Source of the DNA: Chloroflexota bacterium
GTDB taxonomy: Bacteria; Chloroflexota; Dehalococcoidia; Tepidiformales; Tepidiformaceae
Assembly: GCA_026710655.1 (NCBI GenBank)
Contig: JAPOQN010000035.1
Span: 94,532 to 158,531 of the forward strand
Direction of reading: 5' to 3'
Length of the DNA: 64,000 bases
The notes beneath the pieces are model-generated. The model worked only from the letters and a program-made list of their open reading frames with translations, was not told where the DNA came from and did not search any database. Shown here piece by piece: positions 24,965 through 33,223 of this stretch (position 1 is its first letter; the number at the start of each line of letters is the position of its first letter). A program made the translations under genes and the position numbers.

Positions 24965-26317
24965 ATGAACGAAGAACGCTCGACCGACAATGTGCTCGCC
25001 CAGCTCCGTGACCTCGCTGCGACCGGCGAGTGGTCGAAGTCGGTCGCGCTTCTGACCGCCCTCCACCCCGCCGACCTCGCCGAGGTCGCACTCGACCTCG
25101 ATGCCGCCGAGCTCCGCGACCTCCTCCACCACCTCCCCACCGACGTAACCGCCCACGCCCTCGTGTTCCTCGATGAAGACGGGCTCGCCGCCGTCGCCGC
25201 CGCCGTCGATACCTCCGCCCTGCTCGCCATCCTCAACGAGGTCCCCGACGAGATCGCCACCGACGTGCTCCAGCAGCTCGCGCCCGAGCGCCAGCGGGAC
25301 GTCCTCGCCGCCCTCGACCGCGAGGAGCACATCGCCGCCCTCCTCGAATACCCCGACGAGTCCGCCGGCGGCATCATGCGCAGCGGTTTCGTCTCTCTCA
25401 ACGAGACAACCCCCGTCGAGCGGGCCATCGAAACCCTCCGCCGCCTCCGTCCCCCCTCCGACCGCGCCTACTACCTCTACACCGTCGACGACGAGGGTCG
25501 CCTTGGCGGCGTCGTCAGCGTGCGCGACCTGATCGTCGCCTCCCCCGGCACGCCCCTCGCCGAGATCGCCGAGCGCGATGTCCACGCCGTCGGTGTCGAC
25601 CTCGACCAGGAAGAGGTCGCTCGCACCCTCCAGCGCTACAACCTGCTCGCCATCCCCGTCGTCGATGAGGACGGCCGCCTCGTCGGCGCTACCACCGCCG
25701 ATGACGTCATCGACGTCCTCGCCGAGGAGGCCACCGAGGACATGTACCGCATGGTCGGCCTCGATGAGGACGAGCGTGTCTTCAGCCCCGTCCGCACGAG
25801 CGTGCGCCGCCGCCTCCCCTGGATGCTCGTGAACCTCGTCTGGGCCTTCGGCGCCGCCGCCATTGTCAGCCTCTTCGACGGCACGCTCGCCCGCTTCACC
25901 CTGCTCGCCGCCCTCATGCCCGTGGTAGCCGGCCAGGGCGGGAACGCCGGCGCCCAGACGGCCACCATCGCTGTCCGCAGCATCGCCCTCGGCGACCTCG
26001 ACGTGCGCGACGTCTTCCGCGCCACCCGCAAGGAGATCGTGGTCGGCGTCGCCAACGGCGTCGCCATCGGCATCGTCGCCGGCGCCGCTGTCTACGCCTG
26101 GGACCGGAACGTTGCCCTTTCGATGGTCCTCGCCGCCGCCCTCGCCGGCAGCATCGCCCTCGCCACCCTGCTCGGCGTCATCATCCCCCTCGGCCTCAAG
26201 TGGCGCGGCGTCGACCCCGCCCTCGCCGCCAACATCTTCGTCACCGGCGCCACCGACATCCTCAGCTTCGTGCTCTTCCTCGGCCTCGCCGCGCTCGTCA
26301 TCGAACGCATCGCCTGA
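24965..26317 (+). CDS. mgtE: Magnesium transporter MgtE
   Basis: This 450-residue protein has the complete MgtE layout. An N-terminal helical superhelix contains ALHPADLAEVALDLDAAELR. A CBS domain pair follows, with YPDESAGGIMRSGFVSLNET and YNLLAIPVVDEDGRLVGATT. Five membrane helices end the protein, with MPVVAGQGGNAGAQTATIAV forming the Mg2+ pore and TGATDILSFVLFLGLAAL near the end. It imports Mg2+ and is gated by cytosolic Mg2+ through the N and CBS domains. Upstream TACGAT and GGAGA precede the ATG. Confidence 0.95.
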   Translation: MNEERSTDNVLAQLRDLAATGEWSKSVALLTALHPADLAEVALDLDAAELRDLLHHLPTDVTAHALVFLDEDGLAAVAAAVDTSALLAILNEVPDEIATDVLQQLAPERQRDVLAALDREEHIAALLEYPDESAGGIMRSGFVSLNETTPVERAIETLRRLRPPSDRAYYLYTVDDEGRLGGVVSVRDLIVASPGTPLAEIAERDVHAVGVDLDQEEVARTLQRYNLLAIPVVDEDGRLVGATTADDVIDVLAEEATEDMYRMVGLDEDERVFSPVRTSVRRRLPWMLVNLVWAFGAAAIVSLFDGTLARFTLLAALMPVVAGQGGNAGAQTATIAVRSIALGDLDVRDVFRATRKEIVVGVANGVAIGIVAGAAVYAWDRNVALSMVLAAALAGSIALATLLGVIIPLGLKWRGVDPALAANIFVTGATDILSFVLFLGLAALVIERIA

Positions 26318-26403
26318 GGCTCCGTGCTACCTCGCCTGGCCTCCACCCGGCGCACTCCCTCCACTAGCCACGAGTCACCAGCCACGAGCCACCAGGAGCC
26401 GGC

Positions 26404-26480
26404 TGGGGTGGACGGAGGGATTTGAACCCTCGATCTTCAGGGCCACAACCTGACGCGTTAACCACTACGCTACGCCCACC
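26404..26480 (-). tRNA. tRNA-His (GTG anticodon)
   Basis: On the minus strand a full cloverleaf can be drawn. The acceptor stem GTGGGCG pairs with CGTCCAC and carries discriminator C. An encoded CCA is present. The extra G at position -1, specific for tRNA-His, is present opposite C73. The anticodon loop is TTGTGGC with anticodon GTG. The T arm is GAGGG-TTCAAAT-CCCTC. It lies between mgtE and the acyl-CoA dehydrogenase gene. Confidence 0.95.
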
Positions 26481-26534
26481 GCGCAGAACCCGATCGTACC
26501 GAAGCCAGACGCCAGCGGCTAACGGCCTCCCCTG

Positions 26535-26540
26535 TAAACT
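26535..26540 (+). promoter_or_regulatory. Putative -10 element, TAAACT
   Basis: TAAACT lies 10 bases before the ATG of the acyl-CoA dehydrogenase gene, with no ribosome site in the spacer. This is a probable short-leader or leaderless promoter. Confidence 0.4.
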
Positions 26541-26550
26541 AGGCGCTCCC

Positions 26551-27729
26551 ATGGATTTCCACCTGTCACCCGAGACCGAGCAGTGGCGTGAACAGCTCGT
26601 CGAGTTCCTTCGCGCCGAGATTCCCGAGGGCTTCGAGGGCGACGACGACTTCTTCGATAACGAGGAACAGGCGCCCTTCGCCAGGCAGTTCATGCGCAAG
26701 CTCGGCGAGCGCACCTGGCTCGCGCCCCCCTGGCCGAAGCAGTACGGCGGCATGGGCGCCAGCGCCCTCGAGCAGATGGTCCTCAACGAGGAGCTCGCCT
26801 ACCACCGCGCCCCCTCCGGCGGCCGCCTCTTCACCATCGGCATCACCGGCCCCACCGTCCTCGTCCACGGCACGGACGAGCAGAAGGCCCGCCTCCTCCC
26901 CGAGATGGCATCCGGCGAGGCCTGGTACTGCCAGGGCTTCAGCGAGCCCGAGACCGGCAGCGACCTCGCTTCCCTCGCGACCCGCGCCGTCCGCGACGGC
27001 GACGACTACGTTATCCAGGGCCAGAAGATCTGGACCTCGAACGCCCACCTCGCCGACAAGATGATCGTCCTCGCCCGCACCGACCAGGAGGTCCAGAAGC
27101 ACCGCGGCATCAGCGCCTTCATCCTCGACATGCACGCCCCCGGCGTGACCGTCCAGCCCGTCCCCAACATCGCCTACCGCAACGACTTCAACCAGGTCTT
27201 TTTTGAGGACGTGCGTGTTCCCGCCAGCGACCTTCTCGGTGGCGAGAACAACGGCTGGCGCGTGGCCATGACGGTGCTCGACTTCGAGCGCTCCAACATC
27301 GCCGCCATCAGCGGCGCCCGCCGCACCGTCGCCGACCTCGTCGGCTGGGCGAAGGAGGAGCACGGCGGCGTCCGCCCCTGGGACGACCTCCACGTGCGCA
27401 ACAAGCTCGCCGGCCTCTACGCCGAGGGCGAGATCGGGCGGCTCATCGCCTACCGCACCGCCTGGCTCCAGAGCCGCGGCGAAGTGCCCAACTACGAGGC
27501 CAGCATCGGCAAGGTCTGGATGGCCATGTACGGCATCAAGGTCGCGAACGCCGGTGTGAACCTGATGGGCGGCTACGGCCAGCTTGCCCCGGGCTCGAAG
27601 TGGGCCCAGCTTTATGGCCGCGTCGAGACCTCGTATTTGCTCGCCGTCTCCGGTCCCATCGCCGGTGGCGCAGGCGAGATCCAGCGCGACATCATCGCCA
27701 CGCGCGGCCTCGGCCTCCCTCGAGGCTAG
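26551..27729 (+). CDS. Acyl-CoA dehydrogenase
   Basis: This is a 392-residue flavoenzyme. FAD/substrate segments are WYCQGFSEPETGSDLASLAT, YVIQGQKIWTSNAHLADKMI and FNQVFFEDVRVPASDLLGGE. The C-terminal helical bundle includes YEASIGKVWMAMYGIKVANA, and the FAD-adenine segment GGAGEIQRDIIATRGLGLPR ends the protein. It belongs to the subgroup of ACADs acting on branched, aromatic or steroid side-chain CoA esters, judging by the SEPETGSDLAS motif. It transfers electrons to ETF. No other beta-oxidation gene is adjacent. A longer reading upstream crosses the tRNA, so the ATG at 26551 is used. Confidence 0.92.
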   Translation: MDFHLSPETEQWREQLVEFLRAEIPEGFEGDDDFFDNEEQAPFARQFMRKLGERTWLAPPWPKQYGGMGASALEQMVLNEELAYHRAPSGGRLFTIGITGPTVLVHGTDEQKARLLPEMASGEAWYCQGFSEPETGSDLASLATRAVRDGDDYVIQGQKIWTSNAHLADKMIVLARTDQEVQKHRGISAFILDMHAPGVTVQPVPNIAYRNDFNQVFFEDVRVPASDLLGGENNGWRVAMTVLDFERSNIAAISGARRTVADLVGWAKEEHGGVRPWDDLHVRNKLAGLYAEGEIGRLIAYRTAWLQSRGEVPNYEASIGKVWMAMYGIKVANAGVNLMGGYGQLAPGSKWAQLYGRVETSYLLAVSGPIAGGAGEIQRDIIATRGLGLPRG

Positions 27730-27750
27730 CCGCCCCTCGCCGGCGGCTGG

Positions 27751-29586
27751 CTACTCCTCTTCGTCTCTGGCCACGTTCGGCACCACGATGCGGTGCTCCA
27801 GCGTCTGCTCCAGGTCCTCCTCGTGCGCCTCCTCGGACTCTTCCGTGGTTTCCACGCTCGGACCGGCGTGGACGACGATCCGCGTGATCGTCCCTTCCCC
27901 GAGCAGCGGCTCGATCAGCACGCTGCCCTGCACGTCCTCGCCTTCTGGTAGCAGCTCCGGGTCCACCGTGATGATCAGGGCGGTGTCGTGCCCCCGCTTC
28001 GTGATGAGTTCGCTGCAGTAGTTCGCGGTGCAGATCACGATGGTCGTTTCCACGCCCACCGCCACCCCGCCGTGAAGGCGCCCGTTCCCCTCGCGGTGAA
28101 CGACAATCCACGGGTCGGATGTCTGTACCCGGAACGGGGCGATCCACGTGCCCACGTTCTGCACCGTGACTTCCGTGCTGCCCGCCACCCCGTTCTCGTC
28201 GACCGCGATCGCGACATCCGCCGGCGCCTTGATCAGCGTCTTCGGCTCCCCTATCAGCGCGTCACGCAGGGTCGGATCGACCGGCGGCGTCGGGTCCTGG
28301 TGCGGCTCGATGCCGAGATCCGGGAACGACGTGGGGAAGTGCATCGCCGCGCACCCGTCGTACCAGAACGAGTCCGAGCAGGGGAAGTAGACCTGGGGCG
28401 ACAGCGCTGCCGCCACCGCCGGGATGGTCGGGTCGGGCATGTTTACCTCCACCGCCGGCCACAGCCGCGCTACCCCGTCGGCGCCGCGCGCAGGCCAGGC
28501 GTACGGGTCGGGGGTCGCCGTCGCCTCCGGCGCGTCGTCCGGAGTCGGAGTCGGCGTGGGAGTTGGCGTAGCGGTGGCCTCGGCCTCCTCCACATCGGTT
28601 GGCTGCGACTCTTCGCCTTCACCGGCTTCCGCCGGCTCCTCCGGCACCTCGATCGGGGCGGGTTCGGGCGTCGCCTCCGGCCGTGGGGTGGGCGCGTACT
28701 CTGGATCGTCGTAGAGCCGCTCGGGGTACTCCGGCGGGTGGCGCATGCACCCGTACACGAGCTCCGGGTACGTGTAGTCGCCGCGGCCAAACCACGGGTT
28801 GATCCCGTCCGTCGAGATCCAGGTCGGGGCGCTCGGGTCGTTGCAGTGCCACATGTCGCCGCGCATCGGGTCGCGCATCGGGTGCTGCAGGTACCCGAGC
28901 CAGTTCAGCCATGAGGACTCGTGCGCCGTGTCGTACTGGGGGTGGTTCGTATAGAAGAGCCCGTTGTAGGCCCAGACCGTGTAGTACCAGTCCTCCAGCG
29001 AGGCGGGGTCACCGTCCCCCGCGATCGGCACGAACTCGTCGTTCCACTTCTGCGCCAGCATCCGCGCCGCCTCCGCCACGTTGAAGAGGAAATGCGTTCC
29101 CACCAGCGCCTGCTTCACGCTCGGGCTGCCCGCGTAGTTCTCCATGCCACTCGTGATCTGGCCCAGGCCGAAGCCGCAGTCGAACGATCGCGATACCTGC
29201 CCCACGCCTCCCCAGGGAACGTCGCCGTGCGCATGCGCGAACTCCGACTCCACCCACACGACCGACTTCAGGAGGGTCGGCGGAATGCGCAGCGACTTGT
29301 CCGGCTCCTGGTCGATCCGGTCGGACTGCGAACCCTTCAGCAGCCCCGGATAGTCGAGACCGTGGGGCTCGCCCGAGGGCGGTGTGAAGTCGGGAACCGC
29401 CGCGCCCTCGGCAGCCAGCTCGATCGCTGCCAGGTAAAGCCCTGCGTTGTCGTATGCCTCGAGCGTGTCGAACTCGAACGGCTCGATCCCGAAGCAGGCT
29501 TGCGCCTCGGCACCCTCGTCCCGCCCGGAGAACACGATCAGCGCCACGGCCGCCACCACGGCCAGCGCCGCTAGCGCGCGGACCAT
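27751..29586 (-). CDS. Secreted lytic-transglycosylase-like surface protein
   Basis: This is a 611-residue protein with an N-terminal signal/anchor helix, ALAALAVVAAVALIVFS. Residues 90-230 resemble an SLT lysozyme-like domain: PPTLLKSVVWVESEFAHAHG holds the catalytic-type Glu, and FGLGQITSGMENYAG is the GLGQI motif. A Pro/Thr-rich linker with TPTPTPTPTP follows, then a WPARGADGVARLWPAVEVN segment and a C-terminal beta-sandwich-like region ending in an acidic tail. It probably remodels cell-wall glycan, or retains the fold for binding. The start overlaps the end of the upstream propeller-protein gene, so the two are co-expressed. Confidence 0.7.
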   Translation of the reverse strand: MVRALAALAVVAAVALIVFSGRDEGAEAQACFGIEPFEFDTLEAYDNAGLYLAAIELAAEGAAVPDFTPPSGEPHGLDYPGLLKGSQSDRIDQEPDKSLRIPPTLLKSVVWVESEFAHAHGDVPWGGVGQVSRSFDCGFGLGQITSGMENYAGSPSVKQALVGTHFLFNVAEAARMLAQKWNDEFVPIAGDGDPASLEDWYYTVWAYNGLFYTNHPQYDTAHESSWLNWLGYLQHPMRDPMRGDMWHCNDPSAPTWISTDGINPWFGRGDYTYPELVYGCMRHPPEYPERLYDDPEYAPTPRPEATPEPAPIEVPEEPAEAGEGEESQPTDVEEAEATATPTPTPTPTPDDAPEATATPDPYAWPARGADGVARLWPAVEVNMPDPTIPAVAAALSPQVYFPCSDSFWYDGCAAMHFPTSFPDLGIEPHQDPTPPVDPTLRDALIGEPKTLIKAPADVAIAVDENGVAGSTEVTVQNVGTWIAPFRVQTSDPWIVVHREGNGRLHGGVAVGVETTIVICTANYCSELITKRGHDTALIITVDPELLPEGEDVQGSVLIEPLLGEGTITRIVVHAGPSVETTEESEEAHEEDLEQTLEHRIVVPNVARDEEE

Positions 29587-30698
29587 CCGAAGAACCTCGT
29601 GAAGCCTTCGAGCTGCTGGCGTCCCAGCCGGCTCAGGATCTGGAGCTCGGGCGTCCCCGGCTCTGAGAAGCTCCCGCCGCTCCAGTGGTGTACCGCCAGC
29701 GACGTGCCGTCGCGGCTGTAGGCGAGGGGTACGTCGAAGCCGCTCGCTCCCTGCGCGCTCACGCTTCCCGGCGGTGTGTACGGCTCACTCCCGAACCGTG
29801 GGTCGCCCGAGGGCGCCCACGCCGCCCCCAGCGCCTGCTGCGTCGAGGTCGAGGCCGCCGCCACGCTCCCGCCCCCCTCAATCGAGACGACCCGCGGCAG
29901 ATACCGCAACCCCTCCCAGGTGTTCGCCTCCACGAACGCCAGCCGGGTGCCGTCCGGGCTGAGCGCCCAGTCCCGCGTGATGTGCGTGCTCAGCCACAGG
30001 ATGGCCTCCCCGTCCCGCGTCAGCGTCGATCCCCGCGCGTCGATCCGGATCGCCAGCAGCCTCCCTTCTCCGTCGAACCCCACCGGCGCGACCATCCCCG
30101 CCCCCTCGTGCGTCTCCAGCACGGTCTCCACCCCCCGCAGGTCCACCTGCGCTACCGCCACCCCGAGCGCTCCTGTCTGTGTGCGCACGGTGCGGGTGAG
30201 CACCACAGCCGTCGCATCCGGTGTCCAGAGCGCGTCCTGGAGCGGTTCGAGCCCCTCCGCCAGCCGTAGACGGAGCCCGGTCTCCAGGTCGAGAACGATC
30301 AGCGAGGCGTATGGCCTGCCGGAGATGGAGTGGTCGGGCGTGAGCAGGGCGACGTGGCGCCCGCTCGGTGAGACCGCCCCCCGCAGGTTGTACCCCTGCA
30401 GGTGGGCAATCGACGCAATCTCCATGGGGGCGTCGTTTGCGCCCGTCCCCACCACCGTGACGACTGTTGCCATGCCTGTGTTGCGCGCTACGACCGCGTA
30501 CTGCCCGCTCGGTGCCCGCGCGAAGGCCGTTTGCGGGGGGCCGCCGCTCTGCTCCAGCAGGGCGATCGCCGCCACTCCCAGCAGCACCAGGGCAAGCGCC
30601 AGCACGGCCAGCGCCCGGCGCGCGCGCAGCCGCTCACGGGCCCCGCGCGCGAGCGCCGGCAGGGAAGGAAAACGGCGGACGGAGGGTGGTGCGTGCAT
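29571..30698 (-). CDS. Membrane-anchored beta-propeller (TolB/WD40-like) protein
   Basis: This is a 375-residue protein with one N-terminal membrane helix, RALAVLALALVLLGVAAIAL. It is followed by repeated blade-like units, including GAVSPSGRHVALLTPDHS, DALWTPDATAVVLTRTV, DWALSPDGTRLAFVEANTW and PLAYSRDGTSLAVHHWSGG. Such units form TolB-type propellers that bind proteins or peptides outside the cytoplasm. The gene overlaps the start of the transglycosylase-like gene by 16 bases, so they probably act together at the cell surface. The ATG at 30698 is chosen because it places the helix near the N-terminus. Confidence 0.7.
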   Translation of the reverse strand: MHAPPSVRRFPSLPALARGARERLRARRALAVLALALVLLGVAAIALLEQSGGPPQTAFARAPSGQYAVVARNTGMATVVTVVGTGANDAPMEIASIAHLQGYNLRGAVSPSGRHVALLTPDHSISGRPYASLIVLDLETGLRLRLAEGLEPLQDALWTPDATAVVLTRTVRTQTGALGVAVAQVDLRGVETVLETHEGAGMVAPVGFDGEGRLLAIRIDARGSTLTRDGEAILWLSTHITRDWALSPDGTRLAFVEANTWEGLRYLPRVVSIEGGGSVAAASTSTQQALGAAWAPSGDPRFGSEPYTPPGSVSAQGASGFDVPLAYSRDGTSLAVHHWSGGSFSEPGTPELQILSRLGRQQLEGFTRFFGWSAR

Positions 30699-30907
30699 AT
30701 CCGGGGAACCGCGAATGGAGCGGTGGCGAGAACCCGAACCCGCTCGACCGGGCCCGCCCTCGTCAGGCGCAGGAGTATCCCCGCACCTCCGACCAACATC
30801 GCAGTTGGTCGAAGAGCACCATGGCGAACCTAGCAAGCGTCCCGCGATCGGTCAATGTGCCGCAACGACTGGGTAAGGCCGGGAATAGCCGCCAAGCGGG
30901 CGGCTGC

Positions 30908-30913
30908 TAGCAT
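30908..30913 (+). promoter_or_regulatory. Putative -10 element, TAGCAT
   Basis: TAGCAT lies nine bases before the GTG start of the site-2 protease gene. A GGGGAGG lies between them, but only two bases from the GTG, which is close for a normal ribosome site. Confidence 0.4.
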
Positions 30914-30922
30914 GGGGAGGCC

Positions 30923-31609
30923 GTGATCTTCCAGCTTATCGACGTTCTCCAGGAGAACCCGGCCGCCTTCTTTGCCTACATGGTCGCCATCGGGATCGCG
31001 ATGGTGACGGGCATCGCCTTTCACGAGTTCAGCCACGCCTGGGCCGCCAACGAGCTCGGCGACGACACCGCCGCCCGCCAGGGCAGGCTCACCCTCAATC
31101 CCCTCGCCCACCTCGACCCCGTTGGGACGATCCTGCTCTTCGTCGTAGGCGTCGGCTGGGGCAAGCCCACGCCCGTCAACCCCTACCGCCTCAGCGCCGG
31201 CGTCAAGCGCGGGAACATGCTCGTCGCCCTCGCCGGCCCCCTTTCGAACTTCGCCTTCGCCCTGCTCGCCTCCATCCCGCTCATCTTCGGCTGGGTCGAA
31301 CCCCTCGCGTTCGAGAACATCGAGCGCGCCAGCGGCTCTCAGATTCTCGGAACGTTCCTCTTCTTCATCGGCTTCCTCAACGTCATCCTCGGCGTCTTCA
31401 ACCTCATCCCCATCCATCCCCTCGATGGCTTCAAGGTGCTCCTCGGCATCCTCCCCGACGAGCTTTCCCAACCCCTCGCCTCCCTCAGCCGCTGGGGCCC
31501 CGCGCTCCTCATCGGGCTAATTGTCCTCGGCTTCGTGGCGCCCGAGTACAGCCCCCTTCGTTGGATCTTTGGCGGCGCCGCCGACCTCTTCCTGGAGATC
31601 ATCACCTGA
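30923..31609 (+). CDS. Site-2 protease family (M50) membrane protease
   Basis: This is a 228-residue intramembrane metalloprotease with several hydrophobic helices. The zinc motif HExxH is in TGIAFHEFSHAWAANELGDD. The third ligand is in the NPDG-like NLIPIHPLDGFKVL, where HPLDG replaces NPxDG. This is the short, PDZ-less class of site-2 proteases common in Chloroflexota and Firmicutes (YwhC-like). It cleaves membrane-embedded substrates, often anti-sigma factors; its substrate here is unknown. The stop overlaps the HD-domain gene start as TGATG, so the two are coupled. Confidence 0.88.
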   Translation: MIFQLIDVLQENPAAFFAYMVAIGIAMVTGIAFHEFSHAWAANELGDDTAARQGRLTLNPLAHLDPVGTILLFVVGVGWGKPTPVNPYRLSAGVKRGNMLVALAGPLSNFAFALLASIPLIFGWVEPLAFENIERASGSQILGTFLFFIGFLNVILGVFNLIPIHPLDGFKVLLGILPDELSQPLASLSRWGPALLIGLIVLGFVAPEYSPLRWIFGGAADLFLEIIT

Positions 31610-32091
31610 TGCTCCACCGCGTCCGCCAGGTACGGGAAGCCTCCCTCCTCCCCTCTGCCGCCGAGCTCGCCCTCGCCCGCGAGTATCTTGCCGGCGATCT
31701 CCTCGCCCTCTTCGCCGCGCAGGAGCCCCGCGACCAGCGCCACTCCGCCCGCACCGCTAGCTGGTTGCTCGAGCGCGGCTACGACAGCGACCACGACCTC
31801 CTCGTCGCGGCCCTCCTGCACGATGCCGGCAAGGGCGCCCAGCGCACCCGCGACCGCGTCGCCCACGTGATGACGGAGTGGCTCCCCGCCCCCGTGGTCG
31901 CGGGCGAGGCCTCCCGCTTCGAGATACGCCGCGCCCTCGCCCGCAGCCGGGCCCACAGCGACCTCGGCGCCGAACTGCTGACCGCCGCGGGCGCCTCCCC
32001 GCGCGTCGCCGAGCTGACGCGCCTTCACCATCGACTGGCGGGGCGGGATGCTATGCTAGCCCTCCTGCAGCGCGCCGACGCTGCCACCTGA
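31609..32091 (+). CDS. HD-domain phosphohydrolase
   Basis: This is a 160-residue HD superfamily protein. Metal ligands are in DQRHSARTASWL (His), VAALLHDAGKGAQR (HD) and RSRAHSDLGAEL (His), with a final Asp in LLQRADAAT. The family removes phosphate from nucleotides or cyclic nucleotides. The start lies within the M50 stop, so translation is coupled. It is followed 16 bases later by tyrA. The substrate is unknown. Confidence 0.8.
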   Translation: MLHRVRQVREASLLPSAAELALAREYLAGDLLALFAAQEPRDQRHSARTASWLLERGYDSDHDLLVAALLHDAGKGAQRTRDRVAHVMTEWLPAPVVAGEASRFEIRRALARSRAHSDLGAELLTAAGASPRVAELTRLHHRLAGRDAMLALLQRADAAT

Positions 32092-32107
32092 TTGCACGGG
32101 AACACAC

Positions 32108-33223
32108 ATGGCCGACTCGAAGGAATCGAAGATCGCCATCATTGGCACCGGCCTCATCGGCGCGTCCGTGGGGCTCAACCTGATGGCCCGCAAGGACCGC
32201 AAGTACGAGGTCGTCGGCGTCGATCGTAGCCGCCAGAACGCGCGCGCCGCGCGCGAGATGAAGGCCGTCGACAGCACCGTCCGCTACCTCGACGAAGCCG
32301 TCCGCGATGCCAGCATGATCGTCCTCGCCGTGCCCTCCCGCGCCGCGGAGGAGCTCCTGCCCACGCTGGAGCCCTACGTCGCAACGGGCGCCATCATCAC
32401 CGATACCTGCAGCACCAAGGCGTCCTTCATGGCGAAGGCCGAGGAGGTCTTCGGCAACAAGGTGAGCGTCATCGGCGGCCATCCCATGGCCGGCTCCGAG
32501 CGCAGCGGCCCCTCCGCCGCCAGCGTCGATCTCTTCCAGGGCGCCGCCTGGGCCCTGACGCCCTCACCGGTCGCCAGCGAGTCCTCCGTGCGCGTCGTCC
32601 TCGGCCTCATCGAGTCCGCCGGCGCCGTCCCCATCTACGTCGACCCCGCCGAGCACGACGAGCTCGTCGCGGCCGTCAGCCATGTGCCCCTTCTCCTCTC
32701 CGTCGCCCTCTTCAAGCTCGTACACGACAGCGCCTGCCGGGACGACGCCGAGCAGCTCGCCGGTCCCGGATTCCGCGATATGACCCGCCTCGTCATGGGC
32801 GACCCCGAAATGGCTACGGACATCGTCACCACCAACCGCACCGCCATTCTTTCCTGGCTGCGCCGCTACCAGGGCGAGCTGGACACCATCATCCAGGCGC
32901 TCGAGCTGAGCGACGAAGAAGCCGAGCGGCTGGCCGAGGGCATCGACCTGCCCGGTGACGGCAAGGAGTCTGCCGCCGCCACCGCCGATGCCCTCATGGA
33001 GGGCCTCTTCACCCGCGCCCGCATGGAGCGCTTCGTCTTCGATGACCGCCTCATCGGCCGCCAGGTCCCGAAGGATGGCACCGAGACGCCCCGCTCCAGC
33101 GACGTCATCGGGCAGATGTTCATGGGCGCCTACCTCTATGGCCGGCTCAAGGAGCAGCTGAATCGCGGCGAGGAGCGGGAGCGCGAAGCCGCCCTCCGCC
33201 GCGGCGCTCCCCGCAACCGGTGA
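32108..33223 (+). CDS. tyrA: Prephenate dehydrogenase
   Basis: This is a 371-residue enzyme with the NAD(P) site IAIIGTGLIGASVGLNLMAR near the N-terminus. The catalytic region has ITDTCSTKASFMAKAEE and VIGGHPMAGSERSGPSAAS, with the His of GGHPMAGSE being the catalytic one. VDPAEHDELVAAVSHVPLLL is also typical. It converts prephenate to 4-hydroxyphenylpyruvate in tyrosine synthesis. A C-terminal extension of about 80 residues, with DGTETPRSSDVIGQMFMGAY, is longer than in minimal TyrA and may be regulatory. The stop overlaps aroA (GTGA). Confidence 0.92.
   Translation: MADSKESKIAIIGTGLIGASVGLNLMARKDRKYEVVGVDRSRQNARAAREMKAVDSTVRYLDEAVRDASMIVLAVPSRAAEELLPTLEPYVATGAIITDTCSTKASFMAKAEEVFGNKVSVIGGHPMAGSERSGPSAASVDLFQGAAWALTPSPVASESSVRVVLGLIESAGAVPIYVDPAEHDELVAAVSHVPLLLSVALFKLVHDSACRDDAEQLAGPGFRDMTRLVMGDPEMATDIVTTNRTAILSWLRRYQGELDTIIQALELSDEEAERLAEGIDLPGDGKESAAATADALMEGLFTRARMERFVFDDRLIGRQVPKDGTETPRSSDVIGQMFMGAYLYGRLKEQLNRGEEREREAALRRGAPRNR

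Noticed and set aside
26422..26550. Upstream extension of the acyl-CoA dehydrogenase
   Set aside because: It would run through the tRNA-His gene. Family similarity begins at the ATG at 26551.
28530..28580. Thr-Pro codon runs (also near 59635) as microsatellites of interest
   Set aside because: These are ordinary extracytoplasmic linkers found in many secreted Chloroflexota proteins.
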